Shown one piece after another: positions 12,254 through 23,339 of a DNA stretch of 64,000 nucleotides. The notes below the pieces were generated by a model. It had not been told where the DNA came from, searched no databases, and saw nothing but the letters and a program-made list of their open reading frames with translations. Made by a program: the position numbers and the translations under genes. The first letter of the stretch is position 1. The number at the start of each line of letters is the position of its first letter. The stretch comes from Gnetum montanum. Taxonomy: Eukaryota > Streptophyta > Gnetopsida > Gnetales > Gnetaceae. The stretch covers positions 106,769 through 170,768 of the forward strand of contig MNCI01035706.1 of NCBI GenBank assembly GCA_015680685.1, given 5' to 3'.

Positions 12254-12411
12254 ATTCTGTGGAGCAAATGTAGAGAAGAGGCAGTTAGAAGATGTTCGAC
12301 GCGGTCTTGAGAAGACTCACAGACACTTGATGTTGCACGTTATTCTCAGAGTATACGATAGCAATCAGCCCCACCAATTGCCAAGAATGGAGTTTTACCC
12401 CCACCATGCAG
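12254..12411 (+). other. NLR exon 4, ends at a GC donor
   Basis: Encodes about 52 residues (FCGANVEKRQLEDVRRGLEK... to FYPHHA), the last N-terminal helix and the linker to NB-ARC. The acceptor is TTTTTGCAG ending at 12253. The phase requires the exon to end at 12411, before GCAAGT, giving a GC-AG intron of 126 bp (12412-12537). The nearby GT at 12416 gives the wrong phase. Confidence 0.6.
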
Positions 12412-12537
12412 GCAAGTTATGGAAACTCTATTTTTACGTAAATATTAAACACTGATGTTATTCCCGGGGAAGAAATTGTCCTTTGAATCAATTAGTAGTA
12501 GGTAGTTTGGCCTAAAAGCATTCTCGTTATTTTTCAG

Positions 12538-13480
12538 TGATCCGATCAGAAACGCTGACCAGCATTGTAGAAATGCTAGAAGTAGAAAGTCCAAAGAATG
12601 TACTGGTTGTTATTCTGCATGGCTTGGGAGGAATAGGGAAGAGCACACTTGCTGACGCTGTCTATGCAAGGGTAGATGATGCATTAGGATTTAAATTTTC
12701 CAAGGCGGCCCTCTACCAAAACACCGGAAGCAGACCCAATACCATGGCTGTGCAGCGAAAACTTTTAGCTGCAGATGGTCAAAAGCTTCTGCTTAAATAC
12801 TTTGAGAAGGAGCCATGTTTTGTTTACGTCGACAACGTCTTGGACGGGATTGAACTTGGCAAACTGCTACCGTCTGATGTGGACCGCTCAAGAAAGCTGA
12901 GGCTGCTTCTAACTGCTCGAGACACAACAGTGCGCAACGGTGTTGATGTTATAAATAGAAAGGACGTCAAATTCTTCAGCGTGGAGTCACTGGAGGAGAA
13001 AGATGCAAGGTAGAGCAAATAAGTCAGCACGATTTGCAATATTTGCTCAGCATCTGCGGAGGCGTGCCTTTGCTTATAGACTTGGTGGGGAGATACTTGA
13101 GATACGAGAATAACGTTGCAGAAGCTCTTTAAGACGATTCGGGACGAGTGCAGGTACGGTGATAGGCAACATTTTGGTGGGCAGACCATCGAATTCTTCT
13201 GTTTTGCATTTGATACTCTGCAGCAATCCCGCCGAGATGCTTTTCTCGACATCTGCGCTTTCTCTTTGGGGTTCTCCTCTTCTCCTTGGGATTGGCGTTT
13301 TCTGGAGCGGTTGTTTGGAAAGCATACCATGGAGGTGTTGGAAAGGAGGGCCCTCGTAAAGAAAGTGCCTCAAAAGTACTCGACGCGAGTGATGATACCA
13401 AACGAGTTTGCAGCAGAAGCAAAAGTCCATGACGTGGTCTTAGAAATGGGCCGAAGAATTGGGCAATCAAGCAGGATCAC
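12538..13480 (+). other. NLR NB-ARC region (exon 5, frameshifted)
   Basis: P-loop GLGGIGKSTLADAVYA (about 12627-12674), kinase-2 CFVYVDNVLDG (about 12816-12850), RNBS-B LRLLLTARDTT (about 12900-12930), GLPL as CGGVPLLI (about 13055-13078, shifted frame), RNBS-D as RDAFLDICAF (about 13233-13262) and an MHD-equivalent VHDVVLEMGRR (about 13425-13457) appear in family order. The VDNV form of kinase-2 and the FLDI form of RNBS-D are TNL-like. A TAG at 13011 and a TAA near 13126 lie at two opposing frame changes. The His-Asp of the MHD switch is kept, with Val for Met. Confidence 0.8.
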
Positions 13481-13607
13481 CACTGTCTCGCAATTCCGAT
13501 CTATGCTCGAATCGATCTGCTTTTTCGTTTATTTAATATTGATTTGTACTCGTGGCGTAACAGCCATAACGGTAACAGCCATAACGGTAATGGAAGCTGC
13601 TGCTGCA

Positions 13608-14559
13608 GAACTTGCGCAACATCAAAGGCATTTATTTGCAAGAGAAGGTGGAAGACGGAGAACATCTGATCTTGCCATCTCATAAGCTCGACGCCATGTC
13701 CGCCTCCCTGCGAATTCTATCCTTGGATTATGATACAAGGAATAGTTCGTGCGCTGTCATTGAAATTGAAGGTGAATGCAAGGAAGCTTTTCCCAAGCTT
13801 TTCCACCAGCACCGTGCTTTTACATCAGGTAAAACTTTGAAATATTTAAGCATGTATAAAATTAAAATATTATGACAACTGACGCTGCTGCTGTTAAATT
13901 GCTGCACATAGTTGCCATCCAACTTGAAGCAGTTACGCCTCCGCTTCGAGCACGAGTCCATAATAACAGATAGTGAAAAGCCTGTATCCCAGATGTTAAA
14001 TATAGAGGTTTTAGACTCATATCACATATGAAGTCCTTGGTAGAGTTATCCTTGGCGAACGCTGACCAATTGGTGCAGCTGCTTGATGAACTCCATACCC
14101 TGCCGCATCTCCACACTATATGGTTTCGTAACATTGCATTAAGAGAAGTTCCAGAGAGTATTGGCGGGTGTGTTTTATTGATTAATAGTCCGAAGGTGCA
14201 GGGAAGTTGTACGACTGCCTTTGGGCATAGAGAACCTTTCGTTGTTACAGAAACTGGATCTTAAAGGGTGTGAGAGTCTGGAAGAGCTTCCAGAAAACAT
14301 TGGGAGATTGATGTCGCTTAAGTTTCTGTGCTTGTGGGGCTGCAGAAATCTCAAGAGGTTAGGTGCAACATTTCACTCTCTCCCATCTCTAGAAATATTA
14401 GATCTGGATGATTGCTCTGAGTTGGAGGCAAATTGGATGGACGTGCTTACAAACATTAAGTCACTCCAATTCCTTTACATCCACAACTGTCCACGCCTTA
14501 TTCAAAGATGGCAAGAGTTGGAAAATGCATATTTAAATGTAAAATGCATATACTACTGA
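13608..14559 (+). other. NLR linker and LRR region, broken frame
   Basis: LRNIKGIYLQEK (about 13610-13650) is the post-NBS linker typical of TNL-like proteins. A possible small intron lies at 13829-13907. LRR units follow: LKQLRLRFEHES (about 13920), SLVELSLANADQLVQL (14030), LPHLHTIWF...LREVPESIG, LPLGIENLSLLQKLDLKGCESLEELPE (14205-14290), LKFLCLWGCRNLKRL and LEILDLDDCSELE. The stop is TGA ending at 14559. Frame changes are needed near 14026 and 14170-14205. With about six repeats the LRR is short for an NLR. An exact small tandem repeat (ACAGCCATAACGGTA twice) at about 13559-13590 marks the damaged junction before the linker. Confidence 0.7.
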
Positions 14560-15360
14560 TATCTGGTAAATGTATTTTTCTATAAAACTGAGCATTAAAG
14601 AGATTATGCACTTTTATGTGCAAATTATCAATTTCCTCGCTTTTGGGTAAGAAGTTGATAAGAAAATACTACTAGCAATTTTATTACTTTACATTACAGA
14701 GCGTATTTGCTTTAGTGTTATGATCTTAATTTTTGAATCTGAAAATTTCAAAGTTTTTAATAGAAGTCGGTGTGAAAAGTTCCAACGTTATTTTAAGTCC
14801 TTATACCCGATGCACTTAACAAAATTTCGGTTTCACTTCAATTTCATAAATAACGTTGAAACATTTTTTTAAAAAAATCAAGGGAGCCTATTTTTTTATT
14901 TTTAAATATTAATCATAGTTACCAGAAACGGGCTCCGGGGTAGCATTTGCATCTGCAACGTGACCAAAACAGCAATGTGAAAGGTTACGTACAAGAAACC
15001 ATTTAAAAATAATATGCTGTATAAATTAGGAATTATATAAGTGAAATTTTAATAATAAATTTTATAAGATGCAAAGCTTTCTATCATAATAATGGAAAGA
15101 CATTTTCATAATAAGGTATATAACATATTCTTCTAATGATGTTGAGGTTAATTTTTGAACATAAAATGTGGAGCTATATTTAACAACCCCAGCAAAAAGG
15201 AGACCACTTATTAACTTTATAACATTTCATATATTGTATGCTTCTTAATGATGGCCAGAGCTTAGTTAAACATTTTAATGAAATAGTATGATAGTTAACT
15301 TTTTAAAAGTGCTTTTTAATTTTAACACTATCAAACATTTTCTCAGAATTAGAATCTAAA
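14560..15360. other. Intergenic, no gene seen
   Basis: AT-rich sequence between the NLR and the hAT relic with no recognisable coding or repeat structure. Confidence 0.4.
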
Positions 15361-16690
15361 ACTTCTATAGGAAACTCATCATCTCTATCATCTATAGATC
15401 CTACATAATCCCACATTTGATGAGGACTTGATATGTAAGTCAGAGAAGACTAAGATAATAACCTGATGTTTGAATTGACATAAACAAAATCTTAAGCCTT
15501 TACGATACTAAGTTAAATATGTAACTATGCCGATAAAACGTTCTAGAGTACTTAATCAAAATAAGTAAAATTTCATTAAAAAATTCTACAATAAACTATC
15601 AATGAATGGTTCATAATAAATTATTGAATTTTCTTCGCATTAGTTATAACTTGTGATATCCATTCAACATCTACAATAATATCTTTAAGTAATAAATTCA
15701 AGCAATGTGTTACACAAGGAGTCCAAAATATACTTGAAAATTCATCCTTTATCATTTCTCCTACCAACATATTATTTAAAGCACTATCTATGATAATCTA
15801 CACAATATTATCTCGACCCATAATATTTATTGCCTAATGAAAAAATTCCATTAAATATACAACATTTGTAAGATTTTCTAAGGTATCATGTAACTTTATA
15901 AATATAATACCTTTTAAAGATAATGCAAAAATATTAGCAAGTGGTTTATTATTAATATTTTTCCATACATCTGATAAAATAAACATACATGTTGTAGATG
16001 AACAACCCTGTATGTATCTTAAATTTTCTTCCATTCAAGATTTTTCTTCACTTAACAAAGTTGTTCTAATCTTTTCAGAGCTAGGAAAAACAACCTTTTG
16101 GAGCAAACTTTATTAGTTGTACGGCTTATTTCCAACAAGGAGATTTAGCAATGTTAAAAGGTATGCCATACGCATAAAAAAGTCTTCCTATGATTGCAGT
16201 CCCATTTTCTCTATTTGAAACATGAAACATTTTCTCTATACTAGTGTTTGATACTAAATGATTAGCATTTCTATGCATATTTATGATTTTATTTACATGC
16301 TTCTTTTCAAAATGTTAAAACTACCTTACGAGGTCTTCTCTTTCAAAATTTGACATTCCTTTACATACCATAATTTGTTCTTTCTTTCCAATTCAAAGTA
16401 AGTGATACCTAACTCATGCAATAAAACTACTATTTATGTTGCAATAAAAATAAATCCAAGAGTTGCTTCATTAGCCCTTACCTTTAGAATAATTTCTTTT
16501 AATAATAACCATGCTCCATAGCTTTTTTTGAAAAGCTCTCTTTAATGAATAATATTCTTATATTTCTTCATATCCTTCATGTTGTTCATGTTCTTCAAAA
16601 TGTAGATCCTAACTTTCAAATGATATTTTTTTTTGCATATTTATAATGCCAAATTTAAAAATTAAAATTTCATACCATATAAGATATAAT
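15360..16690 (-). pseudogene. hAT-family transposase relic (DUF659 region)
   Basis: On the minus strand the clearest part (16034 down to about 15640) reads CSSTTCMFILSDVWKNINNK..., then KGIIFIKLHDTLEN, DNIV.IIIDSALNNMLVG and FWTPCVTHCLNLLLKDI. This is the DUF659 and following catalytic-region pattern of plant hAT transposases, with the conserved WTPC..HC motif. The upstream part (to 16690) keeps scattered fragments; the C-terminal dimerisation region is not seen here. In-frame stops are frequent. Terminal inverted repeats and the 8-bp duplication were not identified. Confidence 0.75.
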
Positions 16691-17060
16691 TAGGTTTACT
16701 TTGATTAATAATAAGCTTTAACAAACCTACTAAAATACATCAAATTCAAAATGTTTTTTTCATTTATCAAGGATGGCATAAAATTCAAATATTTTTTTTC
16801 ATTTATCAAGGATGTTTGAATATATGTTTTTAGGATTATAAGCATAAAAATAAAGGAGAGATACATAAGATCTCTAAGAACAATTTAAAAAAAGACAAGT
16901 AGATATGCTATTTATTCAATAAAATGTAGCACTCCTAAATAAGTTTTTGTAATTTAGGCAAAAGATATGAAATTTTCACTTTAATATATGCTATATTGTT
17001 TCAATGTTTCACATCTTCTCTACTTAAATAATGTATATGCAATGCTTTCAATATAACATA
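16690..17060. other. AT-rich spacer, nothing recognised
   Basis: Short direct repeats of TTTTTTTCATTTATCAAGGA occur near 16755-16812; otherwise featureless. Confidence 0.4.
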
Positions 17061-17155
17061 TGATGAGCAACCAGTATACCCTACGCTCAACCATATGAAT
17101 TACTAGTGTTCACTCAACGATCTAGTTGAATTCTAAGAACTTTAGGTTTCTAAGT
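17061..17155 (-). repeat. 95-bp LTR end fragment abutting element A
   Basis: The fragment starts TGATGAGCAACC and parallels the first 95 bp of the adjacent LTR (from 17156) with scattered mismatches, in the same orientation. It is a second, truncated copy of the same LTR end directly against the first. A likely reading is that A inserted into an older LTR of its own family. Confidence 0.7.
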
Positions 17156-18048
17156 TGATGAGCAACGAGGTACCCCTATGCCCAACCATACGAATCATAA
17201 AGTGTTCACGCACGATCTAATCGAATTCTATGGACTTTATAGTTTCCAACACACTAGCCTTCTAGGTTGTGAACCTTGCCCTAAGGTCGTTTGTTGTCTT
17301 CCCAATTACACTTGTGATGTAGATAGGTATGGTTAAGTGTAATTGAGGCATAAGATTTTTATCATTTTTTATTTTATAATTTTAGTGTTTAAAGAGAAAT
17401 AAAGTAATTGGATTAACTAATTTAATTTAACTAGTCTCTAACTTGCCCTAACATAAGCATCAGATCCCACTTTCTACACATGTCTTGAAACCACGTATCC
17501 ACTACTGGGTTACCAAGTGCTATGCTACTAGGTGCACCAAGCAATAATGTTGTTGGGATTACCAAGTGAATACATGTTACGCTTTAAGAGATCGTACTTA
17601 TTTATTTGATCTATTTAGCTTATCTTGCTTAATTACTGAAAAACATTGAATAAATAATTAAAACATTAAATGCATAAATGAAACATTTAAACTATCCAAA
17701 ATGCTACAAGATTTATCAAGAAGTTTGTCTTTATTGTCACACACACTATCATGCTCAAGTACAATAGTGCTTGACTAAAGATTTGTACACTCAATGACTC
17801 CTATTGTGGGCACTCAAGAAAAATATTCTTTCAAATAGACAAACTGCAAGAGCTTTGCTATTACTATGAATTTGATGCTCATAAATGCAGCTAGTGAGTA
17901 TGTATTTATAGGCCAGGACATATCCGTACGTCGACAAGGCCATGTTGATGCAAGAGATTACATCGACAGGGCCTAGTGGATAGGGCTACATTGATGCGAT
18001 AGAGTACGTCAATAGGGCCTAGTTGATGTAACAAACTATATCTCATCA
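17156..18048 (-). repeat. 3' LTR of element A (893 bp)
   Basis: Starts TGATGAGC and ends CTCATCA on the plus strand. The U5 end (GCAACGAGGTACCCCTA) is the reverse complement of B's LTR end. On the minus strand a TATA box (CCTATAAATAC, about 17902-17912) lies downstream of U3 words including GTCGAC (17930-17935) and several ATCGAC/ATTGATG elements. Confidence 0.85.
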
Positions 18049-18225
18049 TACCTCCATGATTAAATGAAAACTTGTCCTTGATTTCTTTACAAAATTGGAA
18101 AGGTATGGGAAATAGACATAACAAAACTGAGTGCCAAATGTACAAATCAATCACATTACAAAATTGAGCATGGTACAAAAATTGGACAAGCACATCCTCT
18201 GATGGCATAAAGACAAAAGAGAAGA

Positions 18226-18754
18226 TCACACAGTCCTAGGCGATGGAGGATCCAACAGACCTTCTCCAACTCCAGGCATGGCTAGTGGCTAAGGTGGTTG
18301 TGGTTATTCTGCTACTGCTACTGCAACTTCTAGTGAAAGGCTGAAAGCATCTAACAATGCTTTCATTTTCTCTTCTTTACTCCTGGGATCATTCACGGTC
18401 CACAGAGTTTTGCCAATGTGGGCCATAATTGAAATATTCCAAGGACAAGATAATATTGAAAATAGCTCCTTTACATTGATAAACTAGGTCGCAAATTGTT
18501 TGGGCTCAATGTCGAACACTCAGATTATGTCTTGCAGTGTTTGGTAGTCATTCATTCTTTTGGCCATATTCTCAGTGATTGATCTTTGGTCGGTGAATTT
18601 TTCCTTGAAAACCTCAAGTTTAGCATTTACCACTACAAGCTTTTGCTTGATGTCTTTATGATTCTTGAGCTTAGCCTCATACAATCAGTATAAGATGACC
18701 ACTTTCTTCTCAAACTTAGACCATGGTCGTTTCGCAGTCAACATTGTTAGATAT
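18226..18754 (-). pseudogene. Element A ORF3, 3' part
   Basis: The last about 175 codons of A's ORF3, ending at the TGA at 18228-18226 in a Pro-rich tail (PPSPRTV) like that of B's ORF3 (PPPPGTV). At 18754 it is interrupted by B and resumes upstream at 31994. Stop codons are frequent, so it is not translatable. Confidence 0.7.
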
Positions 18755-19641
18755 TGATGAAGTGTCATTAGTCAATGCATTGACTAGGCCTTGTATACAG
18801 GGCCGTGTATACGCAGCCACGTCGATGTAGCCTTCCATGCGTCAACGTGGCCCTGTTTACGTGGAGCCTATTTTGGCGTATAAATAAGAGGGCCTTCGGC
18901 CTCATTTAGGTACCTTTTTAGTCAGTTGTAGCAAAGCTCTTGTAGTTTGTTCCCGCAGGAGATAGAATATTTCCCAAGTACCCGCAGCAGGTGTAAGAAA
19001 AGTGACTGGCTCTTTATTTGAGCGTTGATGTATCTAATCCCATTAGTGTAAACGACAATAAAGATGAGCTCTTTAAGCATTCCTTGCAGCATTTGGACTT
19101 AGCCATTTAATGCATTCATTAGTTTAATATGTTTATGCTTTGATAATTACTTAAGTTTCTATTATTGTTATTTTAATTACTTTTGCTCTCTTATAAGTTC
19201 ATAAAGACCATAAGTACGACCATCTCGAATGTAAACCCAACACTTGGTAACCCAGTGATGCTTAACGTCTTGTAACCCAGTAGTGTTTAGGGGATGCTCA
19301 AAACGTACTTGGAAGATGGGATCAGATACTTATGCTAGGAGTAGTTAAGATTTAGATTAAGATAATCTTAGATTACTTAATACTCTAGCCTTACTTTCCA
19401 AGATAATTAGACGCCAAAAGACAAGCAAAAAGCTATAAAAATCATTAGCAATAATCTCACTTAACCATTGCAATCAGAATATCACAAGTGAGGTTAGGAA
19501 GACAATGACCATTGTAACCCAAGGTTTGCTGGTTAGTGTCTAGTGTATGTTAAGTGCTTATAGTCTACGGAATTCGACCGAGTCGCATGTGAACGCCCGT
19601 GATTCGTATGGTTGGGCGTAGGGGTACCTAGCCGCTGATCA
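18755..19641 (+). repeat. 5' LTR of element B (887 bp)
   Basis: Starts TGATGAAGTGTC, ends GCTGATCA, and matches 31107-31993 over the full length. U3 has GTATAC at 18793-18798 and 18807-18812 and further CGTCGATG/GTCAACGTGG words. The TATA box is GCGTATAAATAAGAG near 18877-18891. The 3' LTR keeps only one GTATAC. Confidence 0.9.
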
Positions 19642-19642
19642 T

Positions 19643-19660
19643 TGGCACTGTTGCCGAGGA
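19643..19660 (+). promoter_or_regulatory. Element B primer-binding site (tRNA-Asp type)
   Basis: TGGCACTGTTGCCGAGGA lies one base after the LTR. It matches the TGGCGCCGTTGCCGGGGA primer site common in Athila-type elements at 15 of 18 positions; the differences are transitions. Confidence 0.8.
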
Positions 19661-19786
19661 CTATTAGTCTTATATGCGCCCTTTAACCTTAGCAACCTTA
19701 TCATCCAAGTCGTTGGAACAGACCCAAGATAGAAACATTTACGCACGCTAGACAGATTAAAGTAAATAGTAAGGTACACTGATTAC

Positions 19787-21535
19787 ATGGACCATCTAAC
19801 GTTCAACATGTCTTCTCATAGGAGAGATGTATCCAACCCACTGATGCCACAAGAATGTCAGGTGGTATACAAGCATCCTGATGATTATGTCCCTGACTTC
19901 ACCTTTATCCTACATCAAGATGAGCATCTACGATGGTGGAACATGGAGGGGAACATCATGCTACTACTTGACCGATCGGTCCCTGGAATGTTTTTCCACA
20001 ATCTAACCAGACTTGGTATCTAGGACCGTGATGTGGAGTACGTCATGGAGGACCATGACTACCAGGACTATTGTCCCACTAAGGCCCAACGAGTATGACA
20101 TCAGCAATAGGCTGAACAATACGAACACATGAAGGAGAAATAGTTTAGTAACCCCTTATTCTTGCAAGGGCTGCAGGACGATGCAGAACACATCTTTCAT
20201 GATTTCCATTCGGCCGAACTTCCTTTGGTGTAGCACATCATTCAGTCTGTCATTCAGAACAAGCCTCCAAGTGACCGAGATGCCCAAGGGGATGGAGGAT
20301 CACGTGGGAGAAGCCACGGTTTGGGCAAGGACAGGCAGGATGATCGAGGTCTTCATCAGAGCAGAGGGGGGGATCGCCACTAGGGTGGTGACGATCTCTC
20401 TCCCTCTTCTCCATCCTCTCACTCCCCACTACCTTCATCTAGTTTAGACTCTAATCATAACCATGGTAGAAAGGAGTAAGGTGATGGTGGTCCTAAGAAC
20501 CGAAAGGAACAACGTGAGGAAGCACGTGACCAATCACGCAAACCTCACCATCATGAAAGGAGGGGCAACCAAAATCTTCACAAACATCGTGGGGCTCAGT
20601 AGCCCTATGACTCAGATGAGCCATTGTTGGCTACTCAAAGCATGCTCCACATAGCAGAGTTAGTTCAGATACCTAGCAGGCACATGAAAGATAGCCAGAT
20701 CAAATGAATAGACATGAACAATATCTCTAGATTTGAAGGGGGATACAATTGTGATCCGTAGACTCACCTGCAAGCGTTCCATGATGCTTGCACGCTGCAG
20801 AACATTGATAATGATTGGCAGAAGCTCAAGCTATTCCCTCGCACACTCATCAAGGAGGCAGAGAGTTGGTATCAGTCCTTGGAACCGAAATCAATCAAAA
20901 GATGGAGTACGATGCTTGAAATCTTTAATGATAAGTATCAAACATACTCCAGAGTGGTGAACTTGAGAAGTTAGATCCAAGGGTGGAAACAGGGTAATCA
21001 TGAACCCTTGGATGTGGCCATGAGCAAATATTATTCATTGCTACACCAATGCCCTAGTCATGGCTACTCTCAGCAGGCACAACTTCGCCATATCATTGAT
21101 GGGATTCGCTTTGAAACCAGAAAGACCCTTGGCATGTACGCCCAGGGGAAATTATCAAAATTAAGGGTCCATCAACTGTAGCGCCTCATTGAGCAAGTGG
21201 CCAAAGAAGAGGGGGAACTCAGAAAGAAGGAGAGTGTAGAGGAGTTTAATCGGGATCCTTCCATCAGAAAAAGGGAGGTTTGATTTTGCAATGATGAGGA
21301 GGAATCACCAATAGAAGTAGCGGTGAACCGAAAAACCTTGCCCCTACAGAAATTTACATCTAAAATTTTGGCAAAGTTTGATAAGATGTGGGACTCTCTA
21401 GACGAAAAATTTCAAAGTGTGTTGAAAATTGCAGAAGAGTCTAGAGAGCAAGGTAATGATCGAGATCGGCGTAGGAAGAAGGAAGTTGAACGTGCCCAAC
21501 ATAAGGGTAAGGGCAAAGTTGTTGTAGTAGAGTAG
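19787..21535 (+). pseudogene. Element B gag
   Basis: Capsid polyprotein frame with in-frame stops but no frameshift. An N-terminal region (19787-20023, MDHLTFNMSS...) is followed by an Arg/Asp/Ser/His-rich stretch (about 20270-20590). The retrotransposon gag core, about 20730-21180, reads HLQAFHDACTLQNID, WYQSLEPKSIKRWSTM and IIDGIRFETRKTLGMYAQG. A Lys/Glu-rich C-terminal helix follows (21323-21535). Element C carries the same core intact. Several stops look like CAG to TAG or CGA to TGA changes. Confidence 0.85.
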
Positions 21536-22340
21536 GTTGTAGACTCTGATACGGAGGAAGACAATGAATGTGGTATATATCAGTATGAACATCCTAAGGG
21601 GTGTTGTCCTGTGGTGTCACATCTTCAAGAGTCTGGGGTATACGCATTGAATCCTCGCTTGGCAAGAAGGCAAACACCCCGAAGGTTACCTTACCCTCAA
21701 GGCAACCCAAGGTAGTTCCACCAATAGAAAGGGTATTATCCAAGTGGAACACCACTGCAGCCTTATGAATACTTCCAACAATGGCAGTAACCACAAGCGT
21801 GGGGAATGCCACCTCTGAGGTAGCAATACCCTTACCGACAACTAGATCCTTATGGGTACTACATTCAACAACCATTCTCTCCATGGGACTCTTCCAGCCA
21901 CGCCACATTTCAAAATTATTACCATCCTCTAGAATACTTCCGTCCACAATCTCCATCACCCAGGGGGGAAAGCCTACATCTATACTACCCTCCGTCACCT
22001 TCTCCTTCCACTCCTTCTCCACAACATCCCACTCAACTACCACTTGCTCCACCTATGCAGGGGGAGATACTGCCATAGCCATAGCAAAGAAATGCTATGA
22101 GGGGTGTCAACCTACAACCAGCTTCTCAGCAGAGTGGACCGAAACCTAAGCCACGAAAATGTCCTTTCTTCTAGCCCAACAATTTGTACATACCCTCACA
22201 TTCACCTGTGGCCAGTGCCTTCGAACCTCCAAGAACCTCTGCCATTCCACCGCTCGAGCGGCCTTCAAACCAAACATCCTCCAACGTATAAATGGTCATG
22301 CTCACGCATGCAATGACTGACTGGATAAAGGCAGGTCATC
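21536..22340 (+). pseudogene. Element B gag-pol linker, Pro/Gln/Tyr-rich
   Basis: The same frame continues through a low-complexity segment rich in Pro, Gln, Tyr and Ser, such as the PPSPSPSTPSPQHP stretch near 22000. No zinc knuckle is seen. Element C has the same kind of segment after its gag. Confidence 0.6.
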
Positions 22341-22770
22341 TTCCCTGAAAATTAACTGATCCAGGAAGCACCTTCATCTATCTTCAGGTGGCAGGGAATG
22401 AGCCGTGTAAAGCCCTTCTGGACTTGAGGTCAGGAGTTAACTTGATTTCCCATGACATGTACAAGAACTAGAACCTGCCCCTACTAAAGAAGAGCAACAT
22501 TTATCTCAAGCTCGTAGACCAATCCATCACTATTACGTTGGGATTGGTAGAAGACATTATGACCACCATTTGTGGGTGGTCTTATCCTGCTGATTTCCTT
22601 GTCATCTGTGTGGAAAATTGTAAGGGGAACTTCCCAATCATAATGGGAAGAGCCTGGCTGAGCACGGTGGATGCACAACTTGGACTCCGCAATCTTTCCC
22701 TTGAAATTTTAAAGGAAAATACTTTTGGAAAGATCGAGAAGCATTCCATGAATCGTGTACAATGACTCAG
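22340..22770 (+). pseudogene. Element B aspartic protease
   Basis: CKALLDLRSGVNLISHDMY (about 22408-22465) corresponds to the protease active-site loop, where Athila-type proteins usually read LCDLGASINLMP. Here the loop is LDLRSG. The IYLKLVDQSITITLGLVED strand and FPIIMGRAWLST follow, as in that family. It is in frame with gag. One in-frame stop (TAG near 22470) breaks it. Confidence 0.75.
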
Positions 22771-23339
22771 GGTGGAACTGTGTACAATAGTTATGGTTCG
22801 CTAAGTGGATATCCATTCAAGCATGCAGTCGGTATACTGAAGAATCACCTGTTCAATAGTACTTGTACGCAGCAACCACAAATTAGGAGGGCACCCAGTG
22901 GCTGACAGCTAATCCTGCTAGTACACATTGTGCATGGAACCATCTGAGGGGCTTGTACAAGCCTATGTAGAAAGCATGGATGAAATGGAAGAGGTTCATC
23001 AACAAGTGTCTACTATTGATGACCATGAGGATTGGGGAAAGCTGAAAATCCCTGAAAGCTTAAAATAGGAGCCCTTGGAGCTCAAAGCCTTACTGGTCCA
23101 CTTGGAATATGCATTCTTGCAGAATGGGAAGCCAATTATTATCAATGCCACCCTTGCTCCTGAACAAAAGAAAAAGTTGCTAAAGGTGGTGAACAAATGG
23201 GATGCTGCGTTTGCATGGTCATATCTTGAGTTAACCGGAGTTGATCCCAGGGTGTGCCAACATCAAATCTATATTGATCCCTCCATGAAGCCACAATGAC
23301 AGCCACAAAGGCAATTGAACCCCAAATTGAAGTAGATCA

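Larger units (their letters stand above)
9773..14559 (+). pseudogene. NLR immune receptor gene, frameshifted
   Basis: A nucleotide-binding leucine-rich-repeat receptor of the plant intracellular immunity type. Five exons can be joined in phase: 9773-10108, 10214-10336, 11829-12139, 12254-12411 and 12538 onward. The start at 9773 is preferred because it gives MGNARS, an N-myristoylation context, followed by cysteines suited to palmitoylation. Exons 1-4 encode a Ser/Ala-rich leader and a helical domain; exon 5 carries NB-ARC. P-loop, kinase-2 and RNBS-B are in frame to 13010. The GLPL region (about 13053-13120) is in another frame, RNBS-D and an MHD-like VHDVV return to the first frame (13116-13480), and the linker and LRRs (13608-14559) need at least three more frame changes. 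No TIR domain is present although the NBS looks TNL-like. Several indels argue for a pseudogene; two of them compensate each other, so assembly error is an alternative. Confidence 0.75.

Noticed and set aside
12416-12417. GT as donor of the fourth NLR intron
   Set aside because: It gives phase 2, incompatible with the phase-1 acceptor before VIRSETL; the GC donor fits.
13074-13470. Minus-strand open frames of 113-168 codons across the NB-ARC region
   Set aside because: They are antisense shadows of the NLR; the plus strand has all family motifs in order.
19643-19660. tRNA gene
   Set aside because: The tRNA-like sequences at 19643, 44074 and 49771 are 18-nt primer sites complementary to a tRNA 3' end, not tRNA genes; no cloverleaf was seen in the window.
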